Assembly (NCBI GenBank): GCA_023429545.1
Contig: JAEYUU010000627.1
Coordinates: 1-12,861, forward strand
Length of the DNA: 12,861 bases
Source of the DNA: Verrucomicrobiota bacterium
Lineage (GTDB): Bacteria; Verrucomicrobiota; Verrucomicrobiia; Verrucomicrobiales; Verrucomicrobiaceae
Direction: 5' to 3'
A model generated the notes under the pieces. That model saw only the letters and a list, made by a program, of their open reading frames with translations, searched no databases and was not told the origin of the DNA. Shown here in pieces: positions 1 through 7,049 of the stretch. The number at the start of each line of letters is the position of its first letter. Positions within the stretch are counted from its first letter, which is position 1. The translations under genes and the position numbers were made by a program.

Positions 1-251
1 CCGCGGATGCCGCTGGGCGCATCCGGCTTCATGTCAAAGGTCTCCAGATGGCTCGGACCGCCCCACTGGAAAAGGAAGATCACGGACTTCGCCCTGGCCA
101 TGCGCTTCTCCACCTTGGCGGTTTCCATGGCACCCAGAAGCTTGGGCAGCGTCATGCCAAACAGTCCCATGCCACCCACACGCAGGATTGAGCGTCGGCT
201 CAACAGGCGGGTGCTGTGAAAATCACTGCACGCTAAGGAAGGCTGGGACAT
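1..251 (-). CDS. DUF1501 domain protein, N-terminal part (runs off left edge)
   Basis: On the minus strand an ATG at 251 opens a frame that stays open for 83 codons to the window edge. The N-terminus has a twin-arginine motif (SRRSIL, about residues 18-23) followed by a short Gly/Met/Leu-rich stretch (RVGGMGLFGM). It then has KSVIFLFQWGGPSHLETFD, the conserved start of DUF1501 proteins, where a Gly-Gly-Pro-Ser-His segment resembles the metal-binding start of sulfatase-like alkaline-phosphatase-fold proteins. DUF1501 proteins are about 400-480 aa, so most of the gene lies outside the window. They are predicted to be Tat-exported and are usually encoded directly downstream of DUF1549/DUF1553 genes; here that partner is at 4803-7049, with other genes between. 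No Shine-Dalgarno sequence precedes the ATG. Function is not established for the family. Family assignment is firm and the start is well supported. Confidence 0.88.
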   Translation of the reverse strand, partial: MSQPSLACSDFHSTRLLSRRSILRVGGMGLFGMTLPKLLGAMETAKVEKRMARAKSVIFLFQWGGPSHLETFDMKPDAPSGIR

Positions 252-271
252 GAACAAACTAAGAGGTACCC

Positions 272-280
272 ATTATATCA
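272..280 (-). promoter_or_regulatory. Extended -10 promoter of the DUF1501 gene
   Basis: Read on the minus strand this is TGATATAAT: a perfect TATAAT with the TGn extension. The expected start of transcription is near 265, giving a leader of about 14 nt before the ATG at 251. No good -35 is present at 17 bp, as expected for an extended -10 promoter. The box overlaps a small AT palindrome (TATAT-C-ATATA on the plus strand, 274-284) that could also be an operator. This suggests the DUF1501 gene is transcribed independently of the A-T-TE gene upstream. Confidence 0.6.
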
Positions 281-328
281 TATAGCCGGATGGTCATGGA
301 AACAACGGTGCGGCATGACTCCGTCTTT

Positions 329-358
329 CCTTCCGGCCTCAGGTGGCCGGCCGGAAGG
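329..358 (-). terminator. Perfect GC-rich hairpin after the A-T-TE gene
   Basis: Ten-base arms CCTTCCGGCC (329-338) and GGCCGGAAGG (349-358) are perfect reverse complements separated by a 10-base loop. The hairpin starts about 21 bases after the stop codon of the minus-strand gene ending at 380 and lies upstream of the DUF1501 promoter. No T-run follows on the minus strand, so it is not a textbook intrinsic terminator. It may act as a U-less terminator or as a 3' end that protects the mRNA. Confidence 0.5.
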
Positions 359-379
359 GACCCGCATGCAGGCCGCGAA

Positions 380-3073
380 TCAGGCAATTGTGCCCTCGGA
401 GCACATTTGCTGGCGCTCCAAATCGGGACGCTTTGGACTCGGAGCCCTGGATGCATCGTCTGCAGCATCCTCATCAAGAATCCGGCGGATGACGGAAGCT
501 ACATGCCCCGCGTGTTCACGGATGTAGGTGATGTGGTCACCGGGCACCCGGTGCACAGGAACTGGGCCGCGAGAAACTTTTTCCCAGCCAAGCGTGGGAT
601 CATTCCCCTTGGCGAGGAAGCCCTCGCTGTTGATCAGATGCACGGGAAATTCGATGGAAGGCGTGTCCCAGGCGAATAGAAGCCGGAAAAAGTCCTGGAG
701 ATGGGGCTGGATGAGCTCTTCCAGCCTCTCTGACGTGGGCATGCCATGCGCCCGAAGATGTTCATTGGTCCGGGCGTCCAGCAGGATGATCTTCTCCGGC
801 ATGCGGTCTGGCGCGACTGTCTGAATCCGCCGCGCAATTTCCACCGCCAGCACTCCCGAACCACACTCACCCATCAGGACCGATGGCCCATGCGGATGTT
901 CCTGGAGAAAACAATCCGCCAGTCGCCCGGCGATCCCGGATAGGGAGTGCATGTCTTTATACTCGCTGGCGAATCCCGAAAGTCTGAACCCATGGATGGG
1001 CCGGTCCAGATCGAGCATCATCAGCACCCTTGCAAACACAAGTAGCTCGTTCTCGCTGCCATGGCCCCCAGGGCAGATGAAGATCGGCGGTTTCACTCCC
1101 TGGGTGCGCATGGTGATGATCGGCAGGTTCTCTGCACGAAGAGAGTGCGTCCCGAAGAAGTGACCCGACTCCGCGGCCTGCCTCGCCCAGATCGGAATCA
1201 TCTCCGAAAGGACCGCCACCGTGGGATGATGCAGAAGCGCCGCGGCGGGCAGCTCAAAACCGTAGGTCGAAGACAGGATCCCCAGCACGTTGATGGCTCC
1301 GAGCGAGTCGCCCCCAAGCTCGAAAAAGTGATCATAAGCGCCCACCCTCTCCATGCCCAGAGCCCTCGCAAAGGCAGATGCCACGGTGCGCTCCGTGGCA
1401 TTCCTCGGCGCTACCGGGAAGGAGCTTGCTTCTCTTCGTACGGCCGGATGATCCAGCGTCAGCGAGCGGCGATCCACCTTTCCGTTGGGCAGCACTGGAA
1501 GCTTATCCAGCTGGATGAATCTACCAGGCATCGCGTCGCCCGGAAGTTGATCCTTCAGCAGAAGCCGCAGGGCATCCGGATCTAGGAAACTTTTGTCCCG
1601 GGAAATAACCCACGCCAGGATGTGTGTTTCCCTGGCTTCTTCCGAAGCCCCCTCGTCCTGGACAATGGTTACCGCCGCTTCGCTGACGTGGGGGATTTTC
1701 AGGAGAGCGGCTTCCACTTCCGCCGGGCTGATTCGTATGCCGCCGACCTTCGCCTGCGAATCCTTCCTACCCAGCCATACCAGCGCGCCATCCTCAGGCC
1801 GGATGCGGCCCACATCGCCGGTGAACAAAATGCAGTCGCCCGAGCCATCGGATGCCTTGCGAAACTTATCCCGGGTAGCCTCCGCGCGATTGATGTATCC
1901 AGTGGAGAGCGCGCGGCTTTGCACCACAATCTCCCCAGCCTGCCCGGGAGGCAGCTTCCCTCCGGCATCATCGGCGATCCAGATCTGCTTTTCAGGTACC
2001 GGATACCCCACCGGCACACGGCTTTCCGAATTGCTGGTCCCGTGATCCGCCTGGTAACTGCAAAGGATGCCCGCTCCTTCCGTCATCCCCAGCACATTCT
2101 GGAACACGGCACCGGAGGAGAACAGCCTTTGGAAAGCATCCAAATCTGAGGCGAACACCTGCTCTCCGCCCAGCAGCACGAAACGGATGGATTGCATGAC
2201 CGCGCGGTCCTCCACCATGGACACAAACGATCGGAACAGCGTGGGCACGGAATGATAGAAAGTGACTCCATTGGCTGCCATCCATGAAGGAAGGTCCTCC
2301 AAGCCCTGCTTGCGCACATCATAAACATGGAGACACGCGCCGTTGAGCAGGGCTCCGAAAATGTCCATCAAGGCTGCTCCAAAGGTCGGCGAGATCAGAC
2401 AGGTCAGCCGGTCAACGGAGGAAATCCGCCCCAGATGAGTCATGTTCCGGATATTCACCAGAAGCGCATGGTGGCTACGGACGACTCCGGAGGGTTTGCT
2501 GGTGGTGCCTGAGGTGTAGTTGATGCACAGTGGAGCAGAAGCGTCGATCGGCGCCGCGTGGACCTCCGGTGCATTCTTCCAGGTCCGTATCGCCTCCGCA
2601 ACATCCAGACGATGCATTGCCGGACTGGCAAGTGCCTCTGCCACCTGCATGCTTCCCTTCGTGAGGAGGGTATCCGCCCCCGAATCCTCCAGGATGAAAC
2701 GCAGTCGCTCCACTGGCATGGAAGGATCCAGATAGACATAAGGCCTGCCTGCGGCGACTGCGCCCAGGATGGGAGCGATCATGGAGGCGTCGTGACGCAG
2801 CAGCAGGGCCACCGGGGGACCCGGTGGACCGAGAGCGCGCCGGATTGCCTGGGCCTGCTTCCACAGTTGGGAATAGGTCAGCGTCCCCTTCTGTGCTGCC
2901 ACTGCAGGGCGATCAGGATGTGCCTGCACCATGCGCTCAAACCGGTGCCACACATTTCTCTTTGTATCCGCTTTCGAGAAATCGCGATACAAGGGATGCT
3001 TCGCGACTTTCACCCGGGCTCTGCCGCGCCATTGCTTCCACCACAATCTTGGATTTGAAATTGCCTGCGTCAT
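380..3073 (-). CDS. NRPS-like A-T-TE enzyme (adenylation, carrier, thioesterase)
   Basis: The 897-aa product is a single-module assembly-line enzyme without a condensation domain. An adenylation domain (about 35-540) carries YTSGTTSKPSG (A3, 186-196), NVLGMTEG (A5, 326-333), FTGD (A7, 417-420), GRKDSQAKVGGIR (A8, 435-447) and LPNGKVDRR (A10, 528-536; catalytic Lys532). A carrier domain has FFELGGDSL with phosphopantetheine Ser590. A C-terminal alpha/beta-hydrolase thioesterase (about 651-860) has GECGSG (735-740), Asp766 and His847 as the probable triad, with Cys737 in the nucleophile position. By eye, the A4 motif reads FGAALMD (231-237) where amino-acid-activating domains read FDASVWE, so the Asp that binds the amino group is Gly232. 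The enzyme should adenylate a carboxylic acid, load it on the carrier and release it by hydrolysis, cyclisation or dimerisation. A-T-TE proteins such as RalA and atromentin synthetases couple aromatic alpha-keto acids; that activity is only an analogy here. No Shine-Dalgarno precedes the ATG, and an in-frame TGA 21 bases upstream rules out a longer start. The C-terminus after about 870 is charged and probably disordered. Confidence 0.93.
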   Translation of the reverse strand: MTQAISNPRLWWKQWRGRARVKVAKHPLYRDFSKADTKRNVWHRFERMVQAHPDRPAVAAQKGTLTYSQLWKQAQAIRRALGPPGPPVALLLRHDASMIAPILGAVAAGRPYVYLDPSMPVERLRFILEDSGADTLLTKGSMQVAEALASPAMHRLDVAEAIRTWKNAPEVHAAPIDASAPLCINYTSGTTSKPSGVVRSHHALLVNIRNMTHLGRISSVDRLTCLISPTFGAALMDIFGALLNGACLHVYDVRKQGLEDLPSWMAANGVTFYHSVPTLFRSFVSMVEDRAVMQSIRFVLLGGEQVFASDLDAFQRLFSSGAVFQNVLGMTEGAGILCSYQADHGTSNSESRVPVGYPVPEKQIWIADDAGGKLPPGQAGEIVVQSRALSTGYINRAEATRDKFRKASDGSGDCILFTGDVGRIRPEDGALVWLGRKDSQAKVGGIRISPAEVEAALLKIPHVSEAAVTIVQDEGASEEARETHILAWVISRDKSFLDPDALRLLLKDQLPGDAMPGRFIQLDKLPVLPNGKVDRRSLTLDHPAVRREASSFPVAPRNATERTVASAFARALGMERVGAYDHFFELGGDSLGAINVLGILSSTYGFELPAAALLHHPTVAVLSEMIPIWARQAAESGHFFGTHSLRAENLPIITMRTQGVKPPIFICPGGHGSENELLVFARVLMMLDLDRPIHGFRLSGFASEYKDMHSLSGIAGRLADCFLQEHPHGPSVLMGECGSGVLAVEIARRIQTVAPDRMPEKIILLDARTNEHLRAHGMPTSERLEELIQPHLQDFFRLLFAWDTPSIEFPVHLINSEGFLAKGNDPTLGWEKVSRGPVPVHRVPGDHITYIREHAGHVASVIRRILDEDAADDASRAPSPKRPDLERQQMCSEGTIA

Positions 3074-3095
3074 GCGTTGGAAGGATGCTCTGGTT

Positions 3096-3108
3096 CAAAT
3101 AACCTCCC
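3096..3108 (-). promoter_or_regulatory. Shine-Dalgarno-like GGGAGG facing an out-of-frame TTG
   Basis: On the minus strand AAGGGAGG (3110-3103) is followed 4 bases later by TTG (3098). That TTG opens a 53-codon frame ending at 2937, which overlaps the start of the A-T-TE gene in a different frame. The A-T-TE ATG is 29 bases from this site, too far for direct use. It may be a leader ORF that regulates translation, or a chance match. Confidence 0.25.
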
Positions 3109-3126
3109 TTGAGCACCGGGTTCCGT

Positions 3127-3843
3127 ATGTCAGATCCACCAACGCATCAGCAAGGCGGCGGGTCCGAAGGACTTCCAATCACAATTTCTTCATGCGGTCA
3201 AGGAAGGGGCGGTTTAGTTGCTCCGCGTTGCAATAAGATCACTGAGGCGGCAAACCAGGGATTTGAACCTTTGTATAGACAAGGCCATCCGGAGAAGCTC
3301 CCCTGGCACTGGGCCGAACTCGATCCCGATGTGGCACTGGCATTGCAGGAGCTGGACATCACCAGGGGGCGCGTGATCGATCTGGGAGCAGGAGCTGGGA
3401 CTCAGGCAGTTGCTCTGGCGCAACGCGACTTTGAGGCATGGGCCACGGATTTCTCCTCCGCGGCCATGCGTTGCGCCGCGAATCTTGCCGCCGAGAAAGG
3501 CGTTCGCGTGACCTGTGTGGTGGATGACGTCTGCAATACCCAGCTCCGGGAAACTTTCGATCTCGTCATCGATCGGGGCTGCTTGCATGTCATTCCCCCG
3601 GCGCAGCGCCCGGCCTATCGGATGTCCCTCGCGAGAATCCTCGCTGTGGGCGGCCTGCTCTTCCTCAAATGCTTCAGTATGGAGGAACCTCCAAGGCCGG
3701 GTCCCTTCCGGTTTTCGGAGAGTGACGTGCTGGAACTCCTCGGACCTGATTACGAACGGGTCGATGGGTGGACCACGGAGTTTCATGGCACACGCCAGCC
3801 TCATCCAAAGGCCATCTTCGTCATCGTACGGCGTGTGTGCTGA
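3127..3843 (+). CDS. Class I SAM-dependent methyltransferase
   Basis: The product (238 aa from ATG 3127) is a Rossmann-fold methyltransferase of the TPMT/TehB-like or Methyltransf_25 type. Motif I is VIDLGAGAG (83-91), an acidic residue follows at the end of strand 2 (ATDFS), and DLVIDRGCLHVIPP carries the motif IV/post-motif region, followed by GGLLFLKCFS. The segment LYRQG..PWHW resembles the Y..G..PW signature near the start of this group. The substrate cannot be read from the sequence. The start is uncertain: TTG 3109 and ATG 3127 are upstream options without ribosome sites, and the first 50 residues look unlike the family. TTG 3271 has AGGGA 9 bases before it, giving a 190-aa protein with a typical N-terminus and leaving a 197-bp divergent promoter region. 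It diverges from the A-T-TE gene, which suggests a tailoring role, and converges on cysC with a 20-bp gap. Confidence 0.88.
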   Translation: MSDPPTHQQGGGSEGLPITISSCGQGRGGLVAPRCNKITEAANQGFEPLYRQGHPEKLPWHWAELDPDVALALQELDITRGRVIDLGAGAGTQAVALAQRDFEAWATDFSSAAMRCAANLAAEKGVRVTCVVDDVCNTQLRETFDLVIDRGCLHVIPPAQRPAYRMSLARILAVGGLLFLKCFSMEEPPRPGPFRFSESDVLELLGPDYERVDGWTTEFHGTRQPHPKAIFVIVRRVC

Positions 3844-3863
3844 CGCGTCCCCCGCCTCAGCAT

Positions 3864-4382
3864 TTACCGCAGACGCCTCACCAGCTCCCAGGCGGCATCG
3901 CAGCAGGCTTCAAGATCGCTGGCGCCAGTGTCGATGACCCCATCCACCTCATCTTCGATCGGTTCCTGGAATGTCTGGGCAGCGAAATTGTCCACGAGTC
4001 CTTCCCGCGCCCTTCGGTATAATCCTTTCGGATCACGCATGGCGCACACTTCGTGGCTTGCCTTCACATGGATCAGCTTCAGGCGATCTCCGAGGATGTC
4101 CCTCAGAAGAGCCCGGTGATGCCGTGCCGGACACATGGTGGCACCTACCACGAGCAGGCCCTGCATGTGCGCGAGCCGTGCCATTTCTGCCGCCCTGCGG
4201 TGATTCTCCGTGCGGCTTGCATCATCATAGCCAAGGTCCGCGCATACGCCGGAACGCAGCTCATCGCCATCCACGAGATAAACGGAGCGCCCCTCCGCGC
4301 GCAACCGTTGCACAACGCTGGAGGAGAGTGCGCTCTTGCCCGCACCTGACCGGCCAAAGAACCAACAGATGACATCACTCAT
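3864..4382 (-). CDS. cysC: Adenylylsulfate (APS) kinase-like protein, CysC family
   Basis: The 172-aa product is the normal length for APS kinase, which phosphorylates adenosine 5'-phosphosulfate to PAPS, the sulfate donor for sulfotransferases and for assimilation. Visible landmarks in order are the P-loop GRSGAGKS (10-17), VYLVDGDELRSG (34-45; the DGDxxR motif), SRTENHRR (56-63), and DPKGLYRRAREG (117-128) followed by NF. The usual ISPYRADR segment, whose Ser is phosphorylated in some enzymes, reads TMCPARHHR (82-90), so Cys84 replaces Ser and the sulfate-contact region is altered. No ATP sulfurylase or sulfotransferase is present in the window. A strong GGAGGT lies 6 bases before the ATG, the clearest ribosome site in the window, and the ATG overlaps the TGA of a short upstream ORF. 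The kinase may supply PAPS to a sulfated product or act on a different nucleotide. Fold assignment is firm; exact substrate is less sure. Confidence 0.88.
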   Translation of the reverse strand: MSDVICWFFGRSGAGKSALSSSVVQRLRAEGRSVYLVDGDELRSGVCADLGYDDASRTENHRRAAEMARLAHMQGLLVVGATMCPARHHRALLRDILGDRLKLIHVKASHEVCAMRDPKGLYRRAREGLVDNFAAQTFQEPIEDEVDGVIDTGASDLEACCDAAWELVRRLR

Positions 4383-4558
4383 GACGACACCTCCATGCCC
4401 CCTGCATCACTTTGGGTGCGGGGGAGGTGGAACACGGTGGTGGGACTCGGCGTGATGACTGGCATTGGTGATGATTGAATCGCTGGTGAGGTAGAGGCTG
4501 ACATCATCTTGTCCCGCCCGCCATGAACAATAGAATCAGAACGCTGGATGCATGTCAT
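4379..4558 (-). CDS. Possible 59-codon leader ORF overlapping cysC (ATGA)
   Basis: On the minus strand an ATG at 4558 opens a 59-codon frame whose TGA (4381-4379) overlaps the cysC ATG as ATGA, the geometry of translational coupling. A second possible start is the ATG pair at 4507-4502, giving 42 codons. The peptide (MTCIQRSDSI... to ...GGMEVSS) is rich in Ser, Thr and Pro and has no recognisable domain or membrane segment. Neither start has a good ribosome site. The hairpin that masks the cysC ribosome site lies inside this frame, so ribosomes translating it would open the hairpin. It could also be a remnant of a longer gene or an accidental frame. Confidence 0.35.
   Translation of the reverse strand: MTCIQRSDSIVHGGRDKMMSASTSPAIQSSPMPVITPSPTTVFHLPRTQSDAGGMEVSS
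4388..4429 (-). promoter_or_regulatory. Hairpin sequestering the cysC ribosome binding site
   Basis: On the minus-strand RNA, CACCUCC (4429-4423) pairs perfectly with GGAGGUG (4394-4388), which contains the cysC Shine-Dalgarno sequence. The stem can continue with CCC and GCA on the left against GGG and UGC on the right, with a small bulge, around a loop near CCCAAAGUGA. The fold would block ribosome entry at cysC unless melted by upstream translation, temperature or a ligand. Confidence 0.45.
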
Positions 4559-4802
4559 CTCCCGCGGACGAAGGAAGGAAGCTTCATGCTATCAGCCGGG
4601 TGAGTAGTGTGACACCGTAGGCATCCCCCCGTTTCTCTTCGCCATCAACACGTCGTGGAACACGGGGAACAGCAACTCGATATCCTCCCCCCAATCCGTC
4701 CGGCCTTCAGAGACGCGCCTGCCTCTGCCATGGCGCCACGCGCAGTCATCCTTGGCGCTGCCGTGAAAGGGCCGAGAGCGAATCCGCCGCTTGGGGATTG
4801 CT
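4559..4802. other. Gene-free stretch between the DUF1549/1553 gene and the cysC leader
   Basis: I see no supportable gene here. On the minus strand a frame ending with TGA at 4592 stays open for about 57 codons (ending MPTVSHYSPG) but has no start context and no family resemblance; it could be a gene remnant. No terminator with a T-run is visible after the DUF1553 stop at 4803. A weak inverted pair GCGCCA/TGGCGC lies near 4733-4759. Confidence 0.4.
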
Positions 4803-7049
4803 CTATTTCCTCAGTACAAATTCCTTCGCGTTCACCAGACTCCACGCGAGGTCTTCGAGCATGGCGCGCTTGTCCCTGGCTTGAATCAGCAGGGTGGACA
4901 TAGCCTGCTTCTCTTCTGCCGAAGGCGCTCGCGTCAGCACGTTCCAGTAGAGTGATTCGATCTTCGCAGCGTCATCGCTTTTCTCTGCCAGCAGGCGGCC
5001 CAGCACATTGTCTTTGCGCTTCAACAGGTTGTTCACCTGAGGTCCGCTGATGAGGGAAAAGGACTGGCCCATGGTGGTCTCATCCGTGCGCTCGCATTCG
5101 CAGGCGAGCAGGCGCGGTGGCTGCCCGAACTGCGCGAGGAAGGCGATGCCGTCATCCTTGCCGGCCTCTCTCTTGCGGCGGTTCAGCGGTCCGGGGATCT
5201 GCACCGCCTTCGTGGCCTTGGGGAATTCTTCAAATCGGGCCTGCGCGCCGAGGCCCTGGTGCAGGGCATCGAAGAGCTGCTCCGCGGTGAGCCGGCGCAC
5301 ATAGGCGTAGGCGAAGTTGGTCGTATCTGCCACATTGGTCGCGTTCGGCTCACTGCTGAGCTGGTAGGTGCGCGACTGCATGATGATGCGGATGACATGG
5401 CGCATGTCATACCCGCTCTGTACAAACTCCTCCGCGAGTTTCTTGAGCAGCTCCGGATGTGAGGCGGGATTCGTGGCGCGGAAATCATCGACCGGATCCA
5501 CCAGGCCACGGCCCATGAGATGGTACCAGATGCGGTTCACCTGGGCCTGGGCAAAGAGCGCATTCGTCGGGCTGGTCACCCAATCGGCCGCGGCATTCAG
5601 ATCGGACTGCTGCTCCAGCACCCTGGCATCGAGCTCCGCCGCTCCCAGAAGCTTTGCCTTCGCCTGCTCACCGGTGCGTGGATTGATCAGCTTGGTGGAC
5701 TTGGAGATTTGCACCACCTGCTCCCCGTTGAAGCGGTGTTTGTCGCTCTTGTCCTCGATCTTGTTGCTGATGATCTTGTAGTCCACGCGGGAAAACACGG
5801 CGCTCCACTGGAAGTAGTCATCCTGCGTCCACTTGTCGAAGGGATGGTTGTGGCACTGGGCGCACTGCAGGCGCGTGCCGAGGAAGACACGGGCAATGCC
5901 CTCTGCCCGCGCATTGGGCTCACGCATCGCGCGGTAGAAATTCGTCTGTGGCACCTCGTAGGTGCTGCCTTGCGCCGCGAGCACTGCGTGGCAGAATTTA
6001 TCCACCGGCATGTTGCGCGCCACCGCGTCGCGAATCCATGCGTGGAAGGCGGTCATGCCCTTCACGTCCATGGTGCGCGACTCCACGCGTAGAGCATCCG
6101 CCCACTTCACCGCCCAGAAATCCGCAAACGCCGGCGTGGTCATGAGCGCGTCCACCAAGCGGGCGCGTTTATCGGCTGACTTGTCCGCCACGAAGGCCTT
6201 TGCTTCTTCAGCCGTCGGCAGGGCTCCGCACAGGTCGAGATACACACGGCGGAAATAGACCTCATCCGTACACCGCTTGCTGGGGTTCATGCGCAGGGCT
6301 TTCAGCTTGGCGAACACCTGGCGATCGACGAAGTTGTTCTGCGGCGTGGGCGTCCAGACAAACTCCGGCCGCGCGGCGATGAAGGCCAGGCGCACCGGCT
6401 GCTGCTTGTTCAGGTAGCGCACCACGATGGTTGGCTCGCCCTCCTTGAGCTTCTCCACTTTGCCTTCCTTGTTCACCTTGATCAGGCCCACCTGCGCAGG
6501 CTCGTACACCGCCTGCTTGGTCACATCTTTCTGCGTGCCATCGGAGAAAGTGGCCACAGCCTTGAGTTGTATGACGGCCTGCGGCTCCACCACGATCTGC
6601 TCCCTCGGGGTGACCTCCAGCTTCTGCAGCTCCGGCTCGCCTGGTGTGTGGCGGCGCGCTCCCTGGGCAATCCAGTCACGCAGCACGGCGTACTCCCACG
6701 AGTTCTTGTCGAAACGTTTACCACCCTCATGCGCCAGCGCCTGGGTGCCTTTTTGCAGCAGCAAGCTGCGCTCCGGCTCCATGAGGTTCACCCGCCGGCC
6801 GCTCACATCCTGCACCAGTGCCGCGAAGTCGTAGTCCGCATCATCGCCTCGCAGGGACATCTTGAACCCGCCCTTGCCCGTGGCATTGCCATGACACGTG
6901 CCCAGATTGCAACCCGCCTTGGCGATGGCTGCCTGCACGTCATTCCTGAAGGAAACATCCGCGCCGCGGGCAGTCATCACGCCACCCAGAGACACCGCGG
7001 CCAGGAGGGCGGCGGGGCGGGAACGAACGGGCGAAAAGCGCAAAATCAC
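4803..7049 (-). CDS. Secreted DUF1549/DUF1553 protein with c-type-cytochrome-like motifs
   Basis: The 748-aa product begins with a signal peptide (positive start, Ala/Leu core, likely cleavage after ARGA at about residue 30). It next has a planctomycete-cytochrome-like segment with AGCNLGTCHG (CX4CH, 47-53) and GKGGFKMSLRG. A bacterial Ig-like (Big_2-type) segment follows (about 145-225: IQLKAVATFSDGTQKDVT). DUF1549 (about 234-440) includes LQCAQCHNHPFDKW with a CxxCH haem-type motif (396-400), and DUF1553 (about 480-740) includes NRIWYHLMGRGLVDPVDD. This order is typical of large exported proteins of Verrucomicrobiota and Planctomycetota, for which redox-linked polysaccharide breakdown has been proposed without proof. 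The start is GTG at 7049 with no ribosome site; it places the signal peptide correctly. It lacks its usual immediate DUF1501 neighbour, which lies 4.5 kb downstream on the same strand. Confidence 0.95.
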   Translation of the reverse strand: MILRFSPVRSRPAALLAAVSLGGVMTARGADVSFRNDVQAAIAKAGCNLGTCHGNATGKGGFKMSLRGDDADYDFAALVQDVSGRRVNLMEPERSLLLQKGTQALAHEGGKRFDKNSWEYAVLRDWIAQGARRHTPGEPELQKLEVTPREQIVVEPQAVIQLKAVATFSDGTQKDVTKQAVYEPAQVGLIKVNKEGKVEKLKEGEPTIVVRYLNKQQPVRLAFIAARPEFVWTPTPQNNFVDRQVFAKLKALRMNPSKRCTDEVYFRRVYLDLCGALPTAEEAKAFVADKSADKRARLVDALMTTPAFADFWAVKWADALRVESRTMDVKGMTAFHAWIRDAVARNMPVDKFCHAVLAAQGSTYEVPQTNFYRAMREPNARAEGIARVFLGTRLQCAQCHNHPFDKWTQDDYFQWSAVFSRVDYKIISNKIEDKSDKHRFNGEQVVQISKSTKLINPRTGEQAKAKLLGAAELDARVLEQQSDLNAAADWVTSPTNALFAQAQVNRIWYHLMGRGLVDPVDDFRATNPASHPELLKKLAEEFVQSGYDMRHVIRIIMQSRTYQLSSEPNATNVADTTNFAYAYVRRLTAEQLFDALHQGLGAQARFEEFPKATKAVQIPGPLNRRKREAGKDDGIAFLAQFGQPPRLLACECERTDETTMGQSFSLISGPQVNNLLKRKDNVLGRLLAEKSDDAAKIESLYWNVLTRAPSAEEKQAMSTLLIQARDKRAMLEDLAWSLVNAKEFVLRK

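Noticed and set aside
1061..2149. Plus-strand frames of about 175 codons opposite the A-T-TE gene
   Set aside because: They mirror the adenylation and carrier domains on the other strand and resemble no protein family.
5520..6092. 190-codon plus-strand frame opposite the DUF1549/1553 gene
   Set aside because: Antisense shadow; the minus-strand protein has full family motifs through this region.
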